Below the pieces are notes generated by a model. It ran no database searches. It was not told where the DNA came from and saw only the letters and a program-made list of their open reading frames with translations. A stretch of 64,000 nt of DNA from Niabella sp. (GTDB lineage: Bacteria > Bacteroidota > Bacteroidia > Chitinophagales > Chitinophagaceae): assembly GCA_017744715.1 (NCBI GenBank), contig JAGIAT010000004.1, positions 372,001 through 436,000 of the forward strand, given 5' to 3'. The position numbers were made by a program, and so were the translations under genes. This document shows, piece by piece, positions 53,945 to 63,157 of this stretch (positions within the stretch are counted from its first letter, which is position 1; every line of letters starts with the position of its first letter).

Positions 53945-54841
53945 ATGAAGCGGCTATATTCCAATAAATACAACCATTTCCGGATCACCGGCCGGTGTTT
54001 CCTGCTATTGCTTGCGGGCCTCCTTTCCGCAATGGCATTACCGGCACAGGAATCCCGGTCTCTCCTGTGGAAGATCAGCGGCAATCAATTACAGGCCCCC
54101 TCTTATCTCCTGGGCACGATGCACCTGGTTTGCGGAGAGGATTTTGAAGTTCCGCCGAAATTAAAAACCGTACTTAAAAAAGTTCGTACGGTTACTTTTG
54201 AGGCGGACATCGCGGCCATGGATGGCGCTGATCAGTTAATGGACCTGATGAAACCTGTGCCCCGGATATTGGAAAAAATTCCGCGGGAGCAACGCCAGTT
54301 GCTGGACAGCCTGCTGAAAGAATACCAGTTAGCACCGGAAGCATTGAATTATATGTCGCCCTTTGGAATTACTTCGGTACTAACCCTCAAAACCTTCAAT
54401 TGTGCCGACCCTTCGGCAGTAAAAATGATGGAAAAGGAACTCCTTAATTGGGCGGAAGCAGATTCCTTACAGATTGATCACCTGGAATCGGTTGACTTCC
54501 AGATACAGATGATCCGTTCGATGAATACGATTGATGAACTGCTGAACACGCTGAAAGGTATGAAAGAGGCTCCTCAGTTTATGAAAGACCTGGTGCAGGT
54601 TTATAAAACAGAAGACCTTCCACGCTTAACCAGCCTGATGAATGACCCTGCATTTATGAGCACCGTACAACAAACCCGCTTGCTCAAAGAACGCAATCTT
54701 AACTGGATGCAGCTACTGCCGGGAAAAATGAAAAAAGCATCCACCCTTTTTGCCGTTGGCGCCGGGCATCTTGGCGGTAAGAACGGATTGATCCAGCTTT
54801 TAAAACAAAACGGCTATACGGTTACCCCGGTTTTTGAATAA
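53945..54841 (+). CDS. TraB/GumN-family protein
   Basis: A 298-residue exported protein with a signal peptide (about 1-35, ending ALPAQ). The TraB/GumN motifs are SYLLGTMHLVCGEDF near the N-terminus and FAVGAGHLGGKNGLIQLLKQNGYTV at the C-terminus, separated by helical segments. The family is related to Tiki-type metalloproteases and keeps the GxxH-type residues in both motifs; substrates in bacteria are unknown. The start at 53945 (MKRLYSNK) is preferred to an upstream ATG at 53891 inside the terminator. Confidence 0.9.
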   Translation: MKRLYSNKYNHFRITGRCFLLLLAGLLSAMALPAQESRSLLWKISGNQLQAPSYLLGTMHLVCGEDFEVPPKLKTVLKKVRTVTFEADIAAMDGADQLMDLMKPVPRILEKIPREQRQLLDSLLKEYQLAPEALNYMSPFGITSVLTLKTFNCADPSAVKMMEKELLNWAEADSLQIDHLESVDFQIQMIRSMNTIDELLNTLKGMKEAPQFMKDLVQVYKTEDLPRLTSLMNDPAFMSTVQQTRLLKERNLNWMQLLPGKMKKASTLFAVGAGHLGGKNGLIQLLKQNGYTVTPVFE

Positions 54842-54853
54842 GTGTGCATGAAG

Positions 54854-54861
54854 TATCTTTG
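54854..54861 (+). promoter_or_regulatory. -7 promoter box for the DinB-like gene
   Basis: TATCTTTG matches TAnnTTTG and lies 77 bases before the ATG at 54939. Confidence 0.5.
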
Positions 54862-54938
54862 CAGGTTGAAACCAGGCTAAACCACAGCCGTGCCGGTTTC
54901 AAAAAAAGAGCATCGGTATATTCTAAAACGAAACAAAT

Positions 54939-55418
54939 ATGACGCAGGCAATACAACTGGCAAAACGATTCAGAGAAGTACATCTCGATGGTGATTGGGT
55001 GGCCGCTACCAATCTCAGGGCCGCACTATCGGGGGTAAACTGGCAGCAGGCGACCACAAAGATCGGATCGCTGAATACCATTGCGGCGCTTGCTTTTCAT
55101 ATCAACTATTACATTGCAGGCATTTTACACGTATTTGAGGGTGGTTCGCTGGATATTCACGACCGCTATAGTTTTGATGCACCTCCAATAGATTCGCAGG
55201 CAGACTGGGAGCAATTACAAAACAAGCTATGGGCCGATGCTGAAGCTTTTGCAACACATGTACAACAGCTGTCCGAAGCACAACTGGAATCGGCATTTAC
55301 AAACGAAAAATACGGCAGTTATCAGCGGAATATTGACGCCATGATCGAGCATGTATATTACCACCTGGGACAGATTGTGCTGCTCCGGAAACTGGTACAG
55401 GAAATACCCGGCCGTTAA
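54939..55418 (+). CDS. DinB-superfamily protein
   Basis: A 159-residue four-helix protein of the DinB/YfiT superfamily. The likely metal ligands are His54 (ALAFHINYY), His138 and His142 (IEHVYYHLGQIV), the usual three-His arrangement. Family members include thiol S-transferases; the substrate of this one is unknown. It is followed after 13 bp by a membrane-protein gene and may be co-transcribed with it. Confidence 0.85.
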   Translation: MTQAIQLAKRFREVHLDGDWVAATNLRAALSGVNWQQATTKIGSLNTIAALAFHINYYIAGILHVFEGGSLDIHDRYSFDAPPIDSQADWEQLQNKLWADAEAFATHVQQLSEAQLESAFTNEKYGSYQRNIDAMIEHVYYHLGQIVLLRKLVQEIPGR

Positions 55419-55431
55419 AAAATCACCAACA

Positions 55432-55929
55432 TTGAAAAGAAATTATTACATACTTTCCGCCTGCCTCCTGCTAACAGCGTTGTTATCCGGCATTTTAACA
55501 TCCGGTATTTCGCTGGTGGGGCGTGTGGGCGTAGCTACGTTTTACAGGAACTATCGCTTTTTTAAAATATGGTGGCAGGCGGCACTCGTATGCTTCCTGT
55601 TGCTGGCGCTTGCAGCACTTTTGTTATATGCGGTCGATAAAAAATTCAACGGCAGCAAACGCATACTCGTTCTTACCGGTTTTCTTTTCGTATTCCTGGG
55701 GGGCCTTTATATCACCTATGCCGATTTCCGGAACTCACTTTCGCACCGCTGGCTCGGAGAACGCTTTCACCTGGGCATCTATTTATACTGGCTGGGATTT
55801 TGCATTACCGATCTGTTCTTCCTGCTTACCTCAGGAGCTGTTCCGCATCCTGTAGCAGGCAAGCCAGGTGCACCCGCGGAAATTTCAGCCGTTTCCACCG
55901 ATGCGGATACTTCAGCAACGGGTATTTAA
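55432..55929 (+). CDS. Four-helix membrane protein of unknown function
   Basis: A 165-residue integral membrane protein with four hydrophobic segments (about 7-27, 45-65, 80-97 and 118-137). The start is TTG 55432 (LKRNYYILSACLLL read as Met): the upstream open frame overlaps the DinB-like gene and looks unlike protein. The C-terminus is a polar tail. No family is recognised. It converges with the large outer-membrane protein gene. Confidence 0.6.
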   Translation: MKRNYYILSACLLLTALLSGILTSGISLVGRVGVATFYRNYRFFKIWWQAALVCFLLLALAALLLYAVDKKFNGSKRILVLTGFLFVFLGGLYITYADFRNSLSHRWLGERFHLGIYLYWLGFCITDLFFLLTSGAVPHPVAGKPGAPAEISAVSTDADTSATGI

Positions 55930-55934
55930 GCCCG

Positions 55935-58900
55935 TTAAAAAATGGCGGTTAAGGAGGCCTTACCGGTATGTACGGTTTTTGTGGTTCCGGGTTTACGGCC
56001 GTCATACTGAAAATTCAGTTCCAGGTTGCTCATCAGCCGTTTGGTAAGCATCACATTCCACAGGTAGTTTTTCCCGGGTAATAATCCGTCCAGCATGATA
56101 TAGCTTACCGTGGTGGTATTGGCCCCGGTTGCTGTATACGTCAGATAGTCCAGCGTAAAGCGTGCCGTCAACGCGGCACTTTGCAGGATATTGTATTTTG
56201 TTTCGGCGGTAAGCGCATTGGATATGGCCTTTTCCCCGCCATACACCGGTTTGTTCTTTCGCACTTCATATTTATAACCGGCCATCAGCCGGAAGGTGGT
56301 TCCGCTGATAAACGACAGCGAAGGTTCCGCACTGTTTTTGGTAATTTCATAATTGCAGTTATCAAATTGCGCGTTATCCGAATAGAGTGCCTGCATCCCA
56401 TTCCGCCCTTCAAGATTCAGCGTAAGACTGCTGCCAAAAAACTGCCGGTACTTTAACGACCATTCCCTGGTTTTGCGGCTTTCATAGCCATAGGTCAGCA
56501 ATGTTTTTCCGGTATTTTGTAGGTTGCTGATATCAAGGCCCCAAACAGAGCTGAACCGGTTAAAGGAAAGGGTATTGACGAGCACCGAGCTCATCGCAAT
56601 CAGGCTGGTATCGTTTAACGCATAGCGGAACGGATTGAGCGTTACAAGCCCGGTAGCCTGTGCCTTCCGGGAGATCTGCAACGTGCTGGTCCAGTTAAAC
56701 CGTGCCAGGAACTGCTGAAAGCGGCTGGCGGTTTTATCCTTCCATAATAATTTTGGATTTAGCACCACGCTGTAGTTAAACGTGTTATAGTTAGCCTTTA
56801 TATACTCGTTGGTAGGTGTATTGATGCGTATAAACCGTGCCTGGTCGGGGAAAGCGGCCAGCTCAAATTCATTCAGTTGCTGTATACTGTCCTGGTTCAG
56901 ATCGATCCAGGTATACTGTCCTGTACCCGCCGGAACTTCCAGATACGCATATTCCCTTTTTTGCTCCTGGCCCGAGCCCGCTTCATACAGGATATTACCG
57001 GTAAGAAAACCCTTAAATTCATTCATATTGTATTCAATTCTCGAAAGCAGGGTATTTTCCTCCTGCTGCCGGCTAACCGCCGCATTGAGTACACTTAACT
57101 TCCGCAGTGTTGTATTGAAGTACAATTGCCGGTGTTGGTTTGCCAACAATTCGGCTTTAAAGTTCAGGTTATAGCTCCGGTCGCCTTTTACAAAATCCCT
57201 GTACACCGGGTATTTATCTTCCCTTGTAAAAAAGCTGATGCCGTAATGATTTTGTTTGGCGTCATCCGATTTTATAAAGAACGTGTAGGTATCAAACGAA
57301 AATGCGGTGGCATTTAAAGTATCAGTTGCTTTGTTCCGGCTCTCATTATGCTCCAGGGTATAACGGACGCCGATACTCCAGTTATCCAATGCCGGTATCT
57401 TTTTGCTGATGTCCAGTATAGGTCGCAAAAAGTTTCCCTTATCCAGCATCCCGCTGTACTGCGTAAGGGTTGCGTCGTTATTAAAGGTCCAGTTCCGCCA
57501 TTGTGTAAATTGTGTCAATGCATGCTGAAAACCGTTGTACCGGTCGCTGCGGTTATAATTCGTAAACTGGTACTGCAGCCGGTTACCGCTTCCGCTCTGC
57601 AACCCTGTGGCTGCGCGGATAATATGCTCATCAACCCGGGCAGTTACCAGCGGTAATCCCCAGTCCCTGGTAAACTCCACGCTGCGTAAACGTTCTACCG
57701 GTTGAAACCGGGCCTGCACCATTTCATAATCGAGCGAAGAAACCAGCTGCAATTTGTTTTTTTCCCGGAGGGGGGTCGTATTGGACAGGTTTACTTTGGC
57801 AGCAAATCCTTTATCATCACCACTGTTAAGCCTTGAAAAAGTATTCACATCATAACTGCTGGCCGCTACCTCCGTCTTCAGCAATGTTCCCTTTGTAAGC
57901 GCATAATCTACACCCAGCGTCAGCACCTGTTGTTTTTTGGGTGTTATCAGCGCAATCACCGGCGCATAGTTACCTTGCTTCTGTCCATTTTCCGGCGGCA
58001 CATACCGGAATACCTTTCCATTGGCGTTGGTATTGTCCGGCACATAATCGCCTTTACCAAAGCCCACGTCCATAAAGGACACGTTATACTGGGCCGAATC
58101 GCGGTTGATCGTATACCGGTAAAACGAGTCGATCACCTCTGTTCCCTGCAGCACATAGCTCCTTGCATAAAGGACCTTTCCGGCCGCAAAAGTATCCAGC
58201 ACCGCAGAGGGATACAATGCATGCTGAATGCTGTCGCCGATCTGCGAGAGGAACTGTCTTTGCCGGTTATCCAGCACCTGGTTGATAGAAGAGTTCTTTG
58301 CATCGCTGTTGTTAAAAAATCCAACGCGGAGTTTTACTTTATGATTAAAGTCCAGCTCCTGCATCCCGTACAGGTTTGTGTTCAGGAAATTCCGGTCGGC
58401 ATATTCAAATTCGATCTGGATACGGCTGTCTTTTGTGATCATGCGACGCGGCGTAAAGCTCACCTCTGCCGTGTTATAGTTGATCACATAATCCTGGTCC
58501 TCGCCCCGTTGCAGCAATGCGCCATCAATAAAAACGCGCTCGGTATTCGCCAGTACAATAAAGAACAGTTCATTGTTTGCCCCCTGTAATTTATACGGCC
58601 CCTGGTTACCTTCCAGCCCCTGGAACACGTTACGCGTAAATTTCCCCTTGGCGATGGAGCCGCTGATTAATGTATTTGAAGTTGTTTTTTTTGAAAGCCC
58701 GTTGGTTGTTTGAAAAGACACCCCCTGCAGGCGTTTATAAAAATTGAGAAAATAACTACGGTTTTCCCGCAGGTCCATATCCCCTATATTCAGCTGCCAT
58801 TGCTTTTTTTTGAACCGGATATACACTTCGTCAAATTCATTTAGCTGCTGGGTATTGCCGTCTGGCTGAATGGGTACGTTATTGTCGGTAATGGCGGCCT

Positions 58901-59471
58901 GCAGCTCAATACTATCTGCCAGCATGCCGCTCAGTTGTACATTCAGGTTCGAATTCAATACCAGGCTCTGGTTGTTTCCAAAGCCCATTTGCCGGCCAAA
59001 ACTCCCCTGCGCGTTGATGTTTCCAAAATTAAACAGCTGGCTGCGCCCCCGGATGCCGGTTTCGGGCGGAGCAATCGGCACCGCAGAATTCATTACAAGG
59101 CTGTCAAAATTCATCCGCTGAACAACCGGGTTCAGCTTTACCGCAAATACCCGGTAATGCACCGTTACACGGGTTGCAGCCGGCTTGTGTATCCAATGCA
59201 ACAGGGCATTCACAAAATCGACCCGGTACGCATTGCTGTCTATCCCATCTATACGCAAACTGTGGGGAACAATACTAACGCTGTCGAGCAATACCTGATC
59301 AGCCAGCACGGGTACCTGCTTTGTACGCAGGTTTGATAAGGCCCGGGAGGTGGTCCCTTCCTGCGCGCTCAATCGACCGGCCATACAAAGAAGAAAAAGG
59401 AAAAATGTTATGCTTCTCAATAGACGCAATACTGGCTGTTTTAATTCAGCAAAAATCGGTTTTTTACGCAT
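55935..59471 (-). CDS. Large predicted outer-membrane beta-barrel protein
   Basis: A 1178-residue exported protein with a signal peptide (about 1-36, ending RLSAQ). The N-terminal 120 residues look like a periplasmic beta domain. The segments FGNINAQGSFGRQMGFGNNQ and VQLSGMLADSIELQAAITDNN, and the repeated alternation of aromatic and polar strands to the end (SLTAIF), indicate a long barrel. FIDGALLQRGEDQDYVINYNT is like a unit found in SprA-type surface proteins of the gliding and type IX secretion apparatus. That is a resemblance only; at 1178 residues it is about half the size of SprA. It has no neighbours of that system. Confidence 0.65.
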   Translation of the reverse strand: MRKKPIFAELKQPVLRLLRSITFFLFLLCMAGRLSAQEGTTSRALSNLRTKQVPVLADQVLLDSVSIVPHSLRIDGIDSNAYRVDFVNALLHWIHKPAATRVTVHYRVFAVKLNPVVQRMNFDSLVMNSAVPIAPPETGIRGRSQLFNFGNINAQGSFGRQMGFGNNQSLVLNSNLNVQLSGMLADSIELQAAITDNNVPIQPDGNTQQLNEFDEVYIRFKKKQWQLNIGDMDLRENRSYFLNFYKRLQGVSFQTTNGLSKKTTSNTLISGSIAKGKFTRNVFQGLEGNQGPYKLQGANNELFFIVLANTERVFIDGALLQRGEDQDYVINYNTAEVSFTPRRMITKDSRIQIEFEYADRNFLNTNLYGMQELDFNHKVKLRVGFFNNSDAKNSSINQVLDNRQRQFLSQIGDSIQHALYPSAVLDTFAAGKVLYARSYVLQGTEVIDSFYRYTINRDSAQYNVSFMDVGFGKGDYVPDNTNANGKVFRYVPPENGQKQGNYAPVIALITPKKQQVLTLGVDYALTKGTLLKTEVAASSYDVNTFSRLNSGDDKGFAAKVNLSNTTPLREKNKLQLVSSLDYEMVQARFQPVERLRSVEFTRDWGLPLVTARVDEHIIRAATGLQSGSGNRLQYQFTNYNRSDRYNGFQHALTQFTQWRNWTFNNDATLTQYSGMLDKGNFLRPILDISKKIPALDNWSIGVRYTLEHNESRNKATDTLNATAFSFDTYTFFIKSDDAKQNHYGISFFTREDKYPVYRDFVKGDRSYNLNFKAELLANQHRQLYFNTTLRKLSVLNAAVSRQQEENTLLSRIEYNMNEFKGFLTGNILYEAGSGQEQKREYAYLEVPAGTGQYTWIDLNQDSIQQLNEFELAAFPDQARFIRINTPTNEYIKANYNTFNYSVVLNPKLLWKDKTASRFQQFLARFNWTSTLQISRKAQATGLVTLNPFRYALNDTSLIAMSSVLVNTLSFNRFSSVWGLDISNLQNTGKTLLTYGYESRKTREWSLKYRQFFGSSLTLNLEGRNGMQALYSDNAQFDNCNYEITKNSAEPSLSFISGTTFRLMAGYKYEVRKNKPVYGGEKAISNALTAETKYNILQSAALTARFTLDYLTYTATGANTTTVSYIMLDGLLPGKNYLWNVMLTKRLMSNLELNFQYDGRKPGTTKTVHTGKASLTAIF

Positions 59472-59702
59472 ATGCAGGCTCAGGACAACAAATAATCAGC
59501 AATGTTTACAGCGCACACTGCGGATAGGCCGGCGCACTGCAGTCCCGCACTTTCTGCCACATCGGCACAACATTCCCGGTATTACAGCCAATAGCGCCTG
59601 TTTTCAGCGGAATGGCAGCACCAGCAGGCCGGAACGTATTCAAGCACAAAAATTGCAGGAACCTTATCGTAGAAAATATGTTAATGTAAAAAGATAAAAA
59701 TC

Positions 59703-60425
59703 ATGCGTACAAATAAAATGCAGGTGGAAATCTGGAGCGATGTTATGTGTCCCTTTTGCTATATCGGCAAGCGGCATTTTGAAGCAGCGCTTGAAAAATT
59801 CGCAGACAACCAGCAGGTGGAGATCACCTGGAAAAGTTTCCAGCTGGATCCTGCACTGCCCGAAAAGGAAGAATTGGATCATGAGCAATACCTTATCGAG
59901 CGTAAAGGACTGCCCAAAGAGCAGGTGGCATCCATGCTGGATCATGTAACCCAATCCGCCAAACATGCCGGACTGGACTATCACTTTGAAAAAGTGGTCA
60001 CCGTAAATTCCTTCAATGCCCATCGCGTTATCCAGATGGCCAAAACAAAGGGGCTGGGCGATGCGGCTGAAGAGCGGTTCTTTAAAGCCTATTTTACCGA
60101 AGGCCTCGACATTGCCGACGCGGCCACGCTTACCCGGCTGGGAAAAGAGATCGGGCTTACGGAAGCGGAGGTGCAGGAAGCACTTACCAATGAAGCCTAT
60201 ACCGGAAAGGTGAACCGGGATATTTATGAGGCACAGCAGATCGGTGTCAGAGGCGTTCCCTTTTTTGTATTTAACCGCAAATACGCGGTTTCCGGAGCCC
60301 AGCCTGTGGAAGCTTTTACGCAAACGCTGGATAAAGCCTTCGCCGAATGGCGGGAGGAACACCCGGCTCCTTCACTGGAAGTAACCGAAGGGCCGTCCTG
60401 CACACCGGATGGCAATTGCAGCTAA
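59703..60425 (+). CDS. DsbA-family oxidoreductase, FrnE type
   Basis: A 240-residue cytoplasmic thioredoxin-fold protein. The CxxC pair is Cys16 and Cys19 in WSDVMCPFCYIGKRHFE, the typical FrnE start. The helical insertion and the cis-Pro loop (GVRGVPFFVFN) agree with the family. It has no signal peptide. Related enzymes act as disulphide isomerases or polyketide-tailoring proteins. A second Cys pair near the C-terminus (GPSCTPDGNCS) is like the extra redox site reported for FrnE. The start could be 59703 or 59718. Confidence 0.92.
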   Translation: MRTNKMQVEIWSDVMCPFCYIGKRHFEAALEKFADNQQVEITWKSFQLDPALPEKEELDHEQYLIERKGLPKEQVASMLDHVTQSAKHAGLDYHFEKVVTVNSFNAHRVIQMAKTKGLGDAAEERFFKAYFTEGLDIADAATLTRLGKEIGLTEAEVQEALTNEAYTGKVNRDIYEAQQIGVRGVPFFVFNRKYAVSGAQPVEAFTQTLDKAFAEWREEHPAPSLEVTEGPSCTPDGNCS

Positions 60426-60613
60426 GCTATTTTTTACCAATGATCGAAATGCGTGGCACTACCTGCCGCGCATTATTTTTTCCGGCACCATTCATTTTAT
60501 CGAACAGACTGCTTGCAGCCCGATGCTCCTTTCATAGTGCATCTTACCACACCAGCATCCGGCCTCAGGAAACGGCATTGCTGAATATATGATTCGTCAT
60601 ACACAGAGGGAAA

Positions 60614-60645
60614 TAAAAAAAGCCGCCCTGGGCAGAGCAGCTTCA
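60614..60645 (-). terminator. Rho-independent terminator after DUF2795 gene
   Basis: On the minus strand GCTGC pairs with GCGGC (one G-U) around a CTGCCCAGG-type inner stem, followed by TTTTTTTATT, about 25 bases after the stop. Confidence 0.7.
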
Positions 60646-60668
60646 GCATTTTAACTTCCCGGAGGATA

Positions 60669-60890
60669 TTAGTATTCGTCTTCGTTGAACAGGAAATCTT
60701 CCTGGGTGGGATAATCGGGCCAGATGTCCTCGATGGTTTCATATACATCGCCTTCATCTTCCAGTTCCTGTAAATTTTCAACCACTTCGATGGGCGCTCC
60801 ACTTCTGATAGCGAAATCAATCAGTTCGTCTTTGGTGGCTGGCCAAGGGGCATCTTCTAAATAAGAGGCTAACTCAAGTGTCCAAAACAT
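60669..60890 (-). CDS. DUF2795-domain protein
   Basis: A 73-residue acidic cytoplasmic protein. It starts MFWTLELASYLEDAPWPATKDELIDFAIRSG, with VVENLQELEDEGDVYETIEDIWPDYP at the centre, the hallmark of the small Bacteroidota DUF2795 family (unknown function). A TACTTTTG promoter box is at 60965-60958 and the leader contains a hairpin at 60920-60944. Confidence 0.9.
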   Translation of the reverse strand: MFWTLELASYLEDAPWPATKDELIDFAIRSGAPIEVVENLQELEDEGDVYETIEDIWPDYPTQEDFLFNEDEY

Positions 60891-60919
60891 ACTATATTCG
60901 GTTTTTTATTATTAACAGG

Positions 60920-60944
60920 ATACCTGAAACAAGGTTCAGGGTAT
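60920..60944 (-). promoter_or_regulatory. Leader hairpin of DUF2795 gene
   Basis: ATACCCTGAA pairs with TTCAGGTAT (one bulge) in the minus-strand leader, between the -7 box and the start. Its role is unknown; it could affect mRNA stability. Confidence 0.35.
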
Positions 60945-60957
60945 TCTCAATTTTTTG

Positions 60958-60965
60958 CAAAAGTA
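60958..60965 (-). promoter_or_regulatory. -7 promoter box for DUF2795 gene
   Basis: TACTTTTG on the minus strand matches TAnnTTTG, 67 bases before the ATG at 60890. Confidence 0.5.
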
Positions 60966-61060
60966 ACTGTATTCGGTAATTTAAAAAATACTTATTTTTA
61001 TTTCCAAAACTTCACAAAACAACTGCTTTTTACCCCCATCAACGCTAAACAATATCCAAA

Positions 61061-61705
61061 ATGCTGAAAAAAATCACTGCTGCTTTCCTGATGTCCATCG
61101 CCGTTTTTGCGCTTCATGCACAATCAGATCCGGACCTGTTTACCCGGTTCCGGATTGCTGCTTCCGGGGGATACGCATATCGCCTGGGAAAAAAACCATT
61201 AGCGAACGACTATTATAAAGATATTGCCCGTGGTCCTGTATTTGATGTAGGTCTTTATTACTTTTTCAATCACCAGTCCGGAACGGGCATCAAATATTCC
61301 GAATTCAGCAGTTTTGGCTCCGGAAACCTTATCACCGGGCAGTTCGTACGCAGTGATGTAAAAATCCGCTATATCGGTCCGGTTTACAAAAGCCGCATGA
61401 TCAGCCAATCCGGCAGGTTTCATTTTTTATCCGCCGTTTCACTCGGGTATATGAGCTTCCGGGATAATGCCACATTTGACCAGGGAGGCGCCCGGTTAAA
61501 AGGCGGCACGCTGGGCGCCATGGCAGAACTGGGAAGCGATCTGCGCCTTGTGCGCAACCTGTTTGCCGGCGCTGCTGTCAGTGTATACGGCGGCAGTATC
61601 TCCACCATGCATATTAACGGAACACCTGTAAAACTGGAAGCGGACAAAAGAGAAAGCCTGAGCAGGATTGAGGCCAGCCTGGGCATTCGCTATTACTTTT
61701 TTTAA
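61061..61705 (+). CDS. Predicted small outer-membrane beta-barrel protein
   Basis: A 214-residue exported protein (signal peptide ending ALHAQ, about residue 21). The mature sequence alternates polar and aromatic residues in short strands ([48 protein letters not shown]) and ends IRYYFF, a terminal Phe typical of outer-membrane barrels. No family is recognised, but the architecture resembles OmpA/OmpW-like eight-stranded proteins. The gene stands between a divergent DUF2795 gene and the LolD-type ATPase. Confidence 0.65.
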   Translation: MLKKITAAFLMSIAVFALHAQSDPDLFTRFRIAASGGYAYRLGKKPLANDYYKDIARGPVFDVGLYYFFNHQSGTGIKYSEFSSFGSGNLITGQFVRSDVKIRYIGPVYKSRMISQSGRFHFLSAVSLGYMSFRDNATFDQGGARLKGGTLGAMAELGSDLRLVRNLFAGAAVSVYGGSISTMHINGTPVKLEADKRESLSRIEASLGIRYYFF

Positions 61706-61755
61706 TACCCGCGTCTATTGCACAATGCCTATATTTACAGTTATATATCCATACA

Positions 61756-62406
61756 ATGATTTCGGGGAAAAATATACACAAGGCCTATGGCACAGTTCAG
61801 GTTCTGAAGGGCGTAGATATTGACATTGCCAAAGGAGAAGTGGTATCCATTGTTGGCCCCTCGGGCAGCGGAAAAAGTACGCTGTTGCATATATTGGGTA
61901 CACTGGATAAGCCAGACACGGGTTCTGTAGTTATGAATCAGACGCCCATAAGTGCTCTTAGTGGAAAACAGCTGGCGGCCTTTCGTAATAAAAACATCGG
62001 CTTTGTATTCCAGTTCCATCATTTGCTGCCCGAATTTTCTGCGCTGGAGAATGTTTGCATTCCTGCCTGGCTGAGCGGAGGCCGTAAAAAAGAAGTGGCA
62101 GAAAATGCAAAAGAGCTGCTGACCATACTGGGCGTAGACCACCGGCTGGAAAATAAGCCCAATGAACTCAGCGGTGGGGAGCAGCAGCGTGTAGCGGTAG
62201 CACGTGCGCTCATCAACCGGCCCGGGATCATCTTTGCTGATGAACCTACCGGCAATCTGGACACCTCAAATGCACGGGAGCTGCACCGCCTGTTCTTTGA
62301 TCTGCGGGAACGGTTTCAGCAAACCTTTTTGATTGTAACCCACAACGAAGAGCTTGCTCAGCTAAGCGACCGGGCCCTGCATATGAAAGATGGTCTGATT
62401 GTATAA
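61756..62406 (+). CDS. lolD: LolD-type ABC transporter ATP-binding protein
   Basis: A 216-residue ATPase with Walker [11 protein letters not shown]-loop ([17 protein letters not shown]), signature [14 protein letters not shown], Walker [13 protein letters not shown] and H-loop VTHNEELAQ. The sequence [12 protein letters not shown] places it in the LolD/MacB group that drives lipoprotein release from the inner membrane. No LolC or LolE permease is adjacent, so its partner must be encoded elsewhere. The symbol is by family and not proven. Confidence 0.85.
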   Translation: MISGKNIHKAYGTVQVLKGVDIDIAKGEVVSIVGPSGSGKSTLLHILGTLDKPDTGSVVMNQTPISALSGKQLAAFRNKNIGFVFQFHHLLPEFSALENVCIPAWLSGGRKKEVAENAKELLTILGVDHRLENKPNELSGGEQQRVAVARALINRPGIIFADEPTGNLDTSNARELHRLFFDLRERFQQTFLIVTHNEELAQLSDRALHMKDGLIV

Positions 62407-62430
62407 AAAAAAACGGCTCCCTGAGCCGTT
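62405..62430 (-). terminator. Terminator between convergent LolD and lipoprotein genes
   Basis: AACGGCTC pairs with GAGCCGTT around CCT. On the minus strand it is followed by nine T residues, so it ends the lipoprotein transcript; it immediately follows the LolD stop too. Confidence 0.8.
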
Positions 62431-62451
62431 CCGGAATTTCATTATGTACTG

Positions 62452-62853
62452 TTATTGACGGTCCCTGTAAAACGCTACGACCATCTTTTTTGAAGTTGGA
62501 TCCAGTAGTGTTAATGTTTTTGAGGACGACACAAAGTTCTCCTGTATTTCATATTCTACATTGTTCCAGGTCATCCTTTTAGTTCCGTTGTTAAACGCAA
62601 ACTGATCTGTCCGGATCTGGTCTCCGCTTACGTTGTAGTAATGGATCAAATGGTCCTGCTTGGAGAATTCGGCCCGGCCGCCGGCCGGAACCAGGTCAGT
62701 ACCCGCTGCGGTGATCACACTTTTCCAGTTACCGATCGCTACCAGGTTTTCAATAGTGTCTGTGCCGATTGCATCCCGTGTACGCGAGCAGGCGGCCAGG
62801 AAGCACACCCCTATTACCATTGCACCCAGCATCATTTTCGAGATTGTTTTCAT
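62452..62853 (-). CDS. Small lipoprotein of unknown function
   Basis: A 133-residue lipoprotein (lipobox AAC, Cys22). The mature sequence is beta-rich (IGNWKSVITAAGTDLVPAGG, MTWNNVEYEIQENF, LTLLDPTSKKMVVAFYR) and resembles the lipocalin-like small lipoproteins common in Bacteroidota, in which a G-W-K/S start and a strand-loop pattern recur. No residues indicate an enzyme. A CAAAAGTA box upstream suggests its own promoter. Confidence 0.6.
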   Translation of the reverse strand: MKTISKMMLGAMVIGVCFLAACSRTRDAIGTDTIENLVAIGNWKSVITAAGTDLVPAGGRAEFSKQDHLIHYYNVSGDQIRTDQFAFNNGTKRMTWNNVEYEIQENFVSSSKTLTLLDPTSKKMVVAFYRDRQ

Positions 62854-63157
62854 ATATCTTTTTTTACGGTTTAAAAAGCTGCCACCCTTTACAAACCAAG
62901 ATTTATGCCAAGGAGCGGTTTCAAAAGTATCCTTAAAACCTGCGGCTTTGCGGCCACCGTTGCAGAACCGGTTGATAGTGAATCTTTATTCTATGGCCAA
63001 ACGAAGGCTTCGGCAAGCCGATAGCAGACAACGGATACCACGTTAGCAAAACGTTCCGCGGAAAAGCGTTCAGCATCAGTTCGCTGGACGCGGGCCATTT
63101 TTTTAAATTTATGTTAAAGGATTTTTGAAGGCTTGTTAATACCAGGTGGGCGAAGCA
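62854..63157. other. Intergenic region, lipoprotein promoter side
   Basis: About 300 bp without an ORF. TACTTTTG at 62929-62922 on the minus strand matches the -7 consensus, 69 bases before the lipoprotein ATG. The rest contains GC-rich blocks but no clear terminator for the upstream adenosyltransferase gene. Confidence 0.4.
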
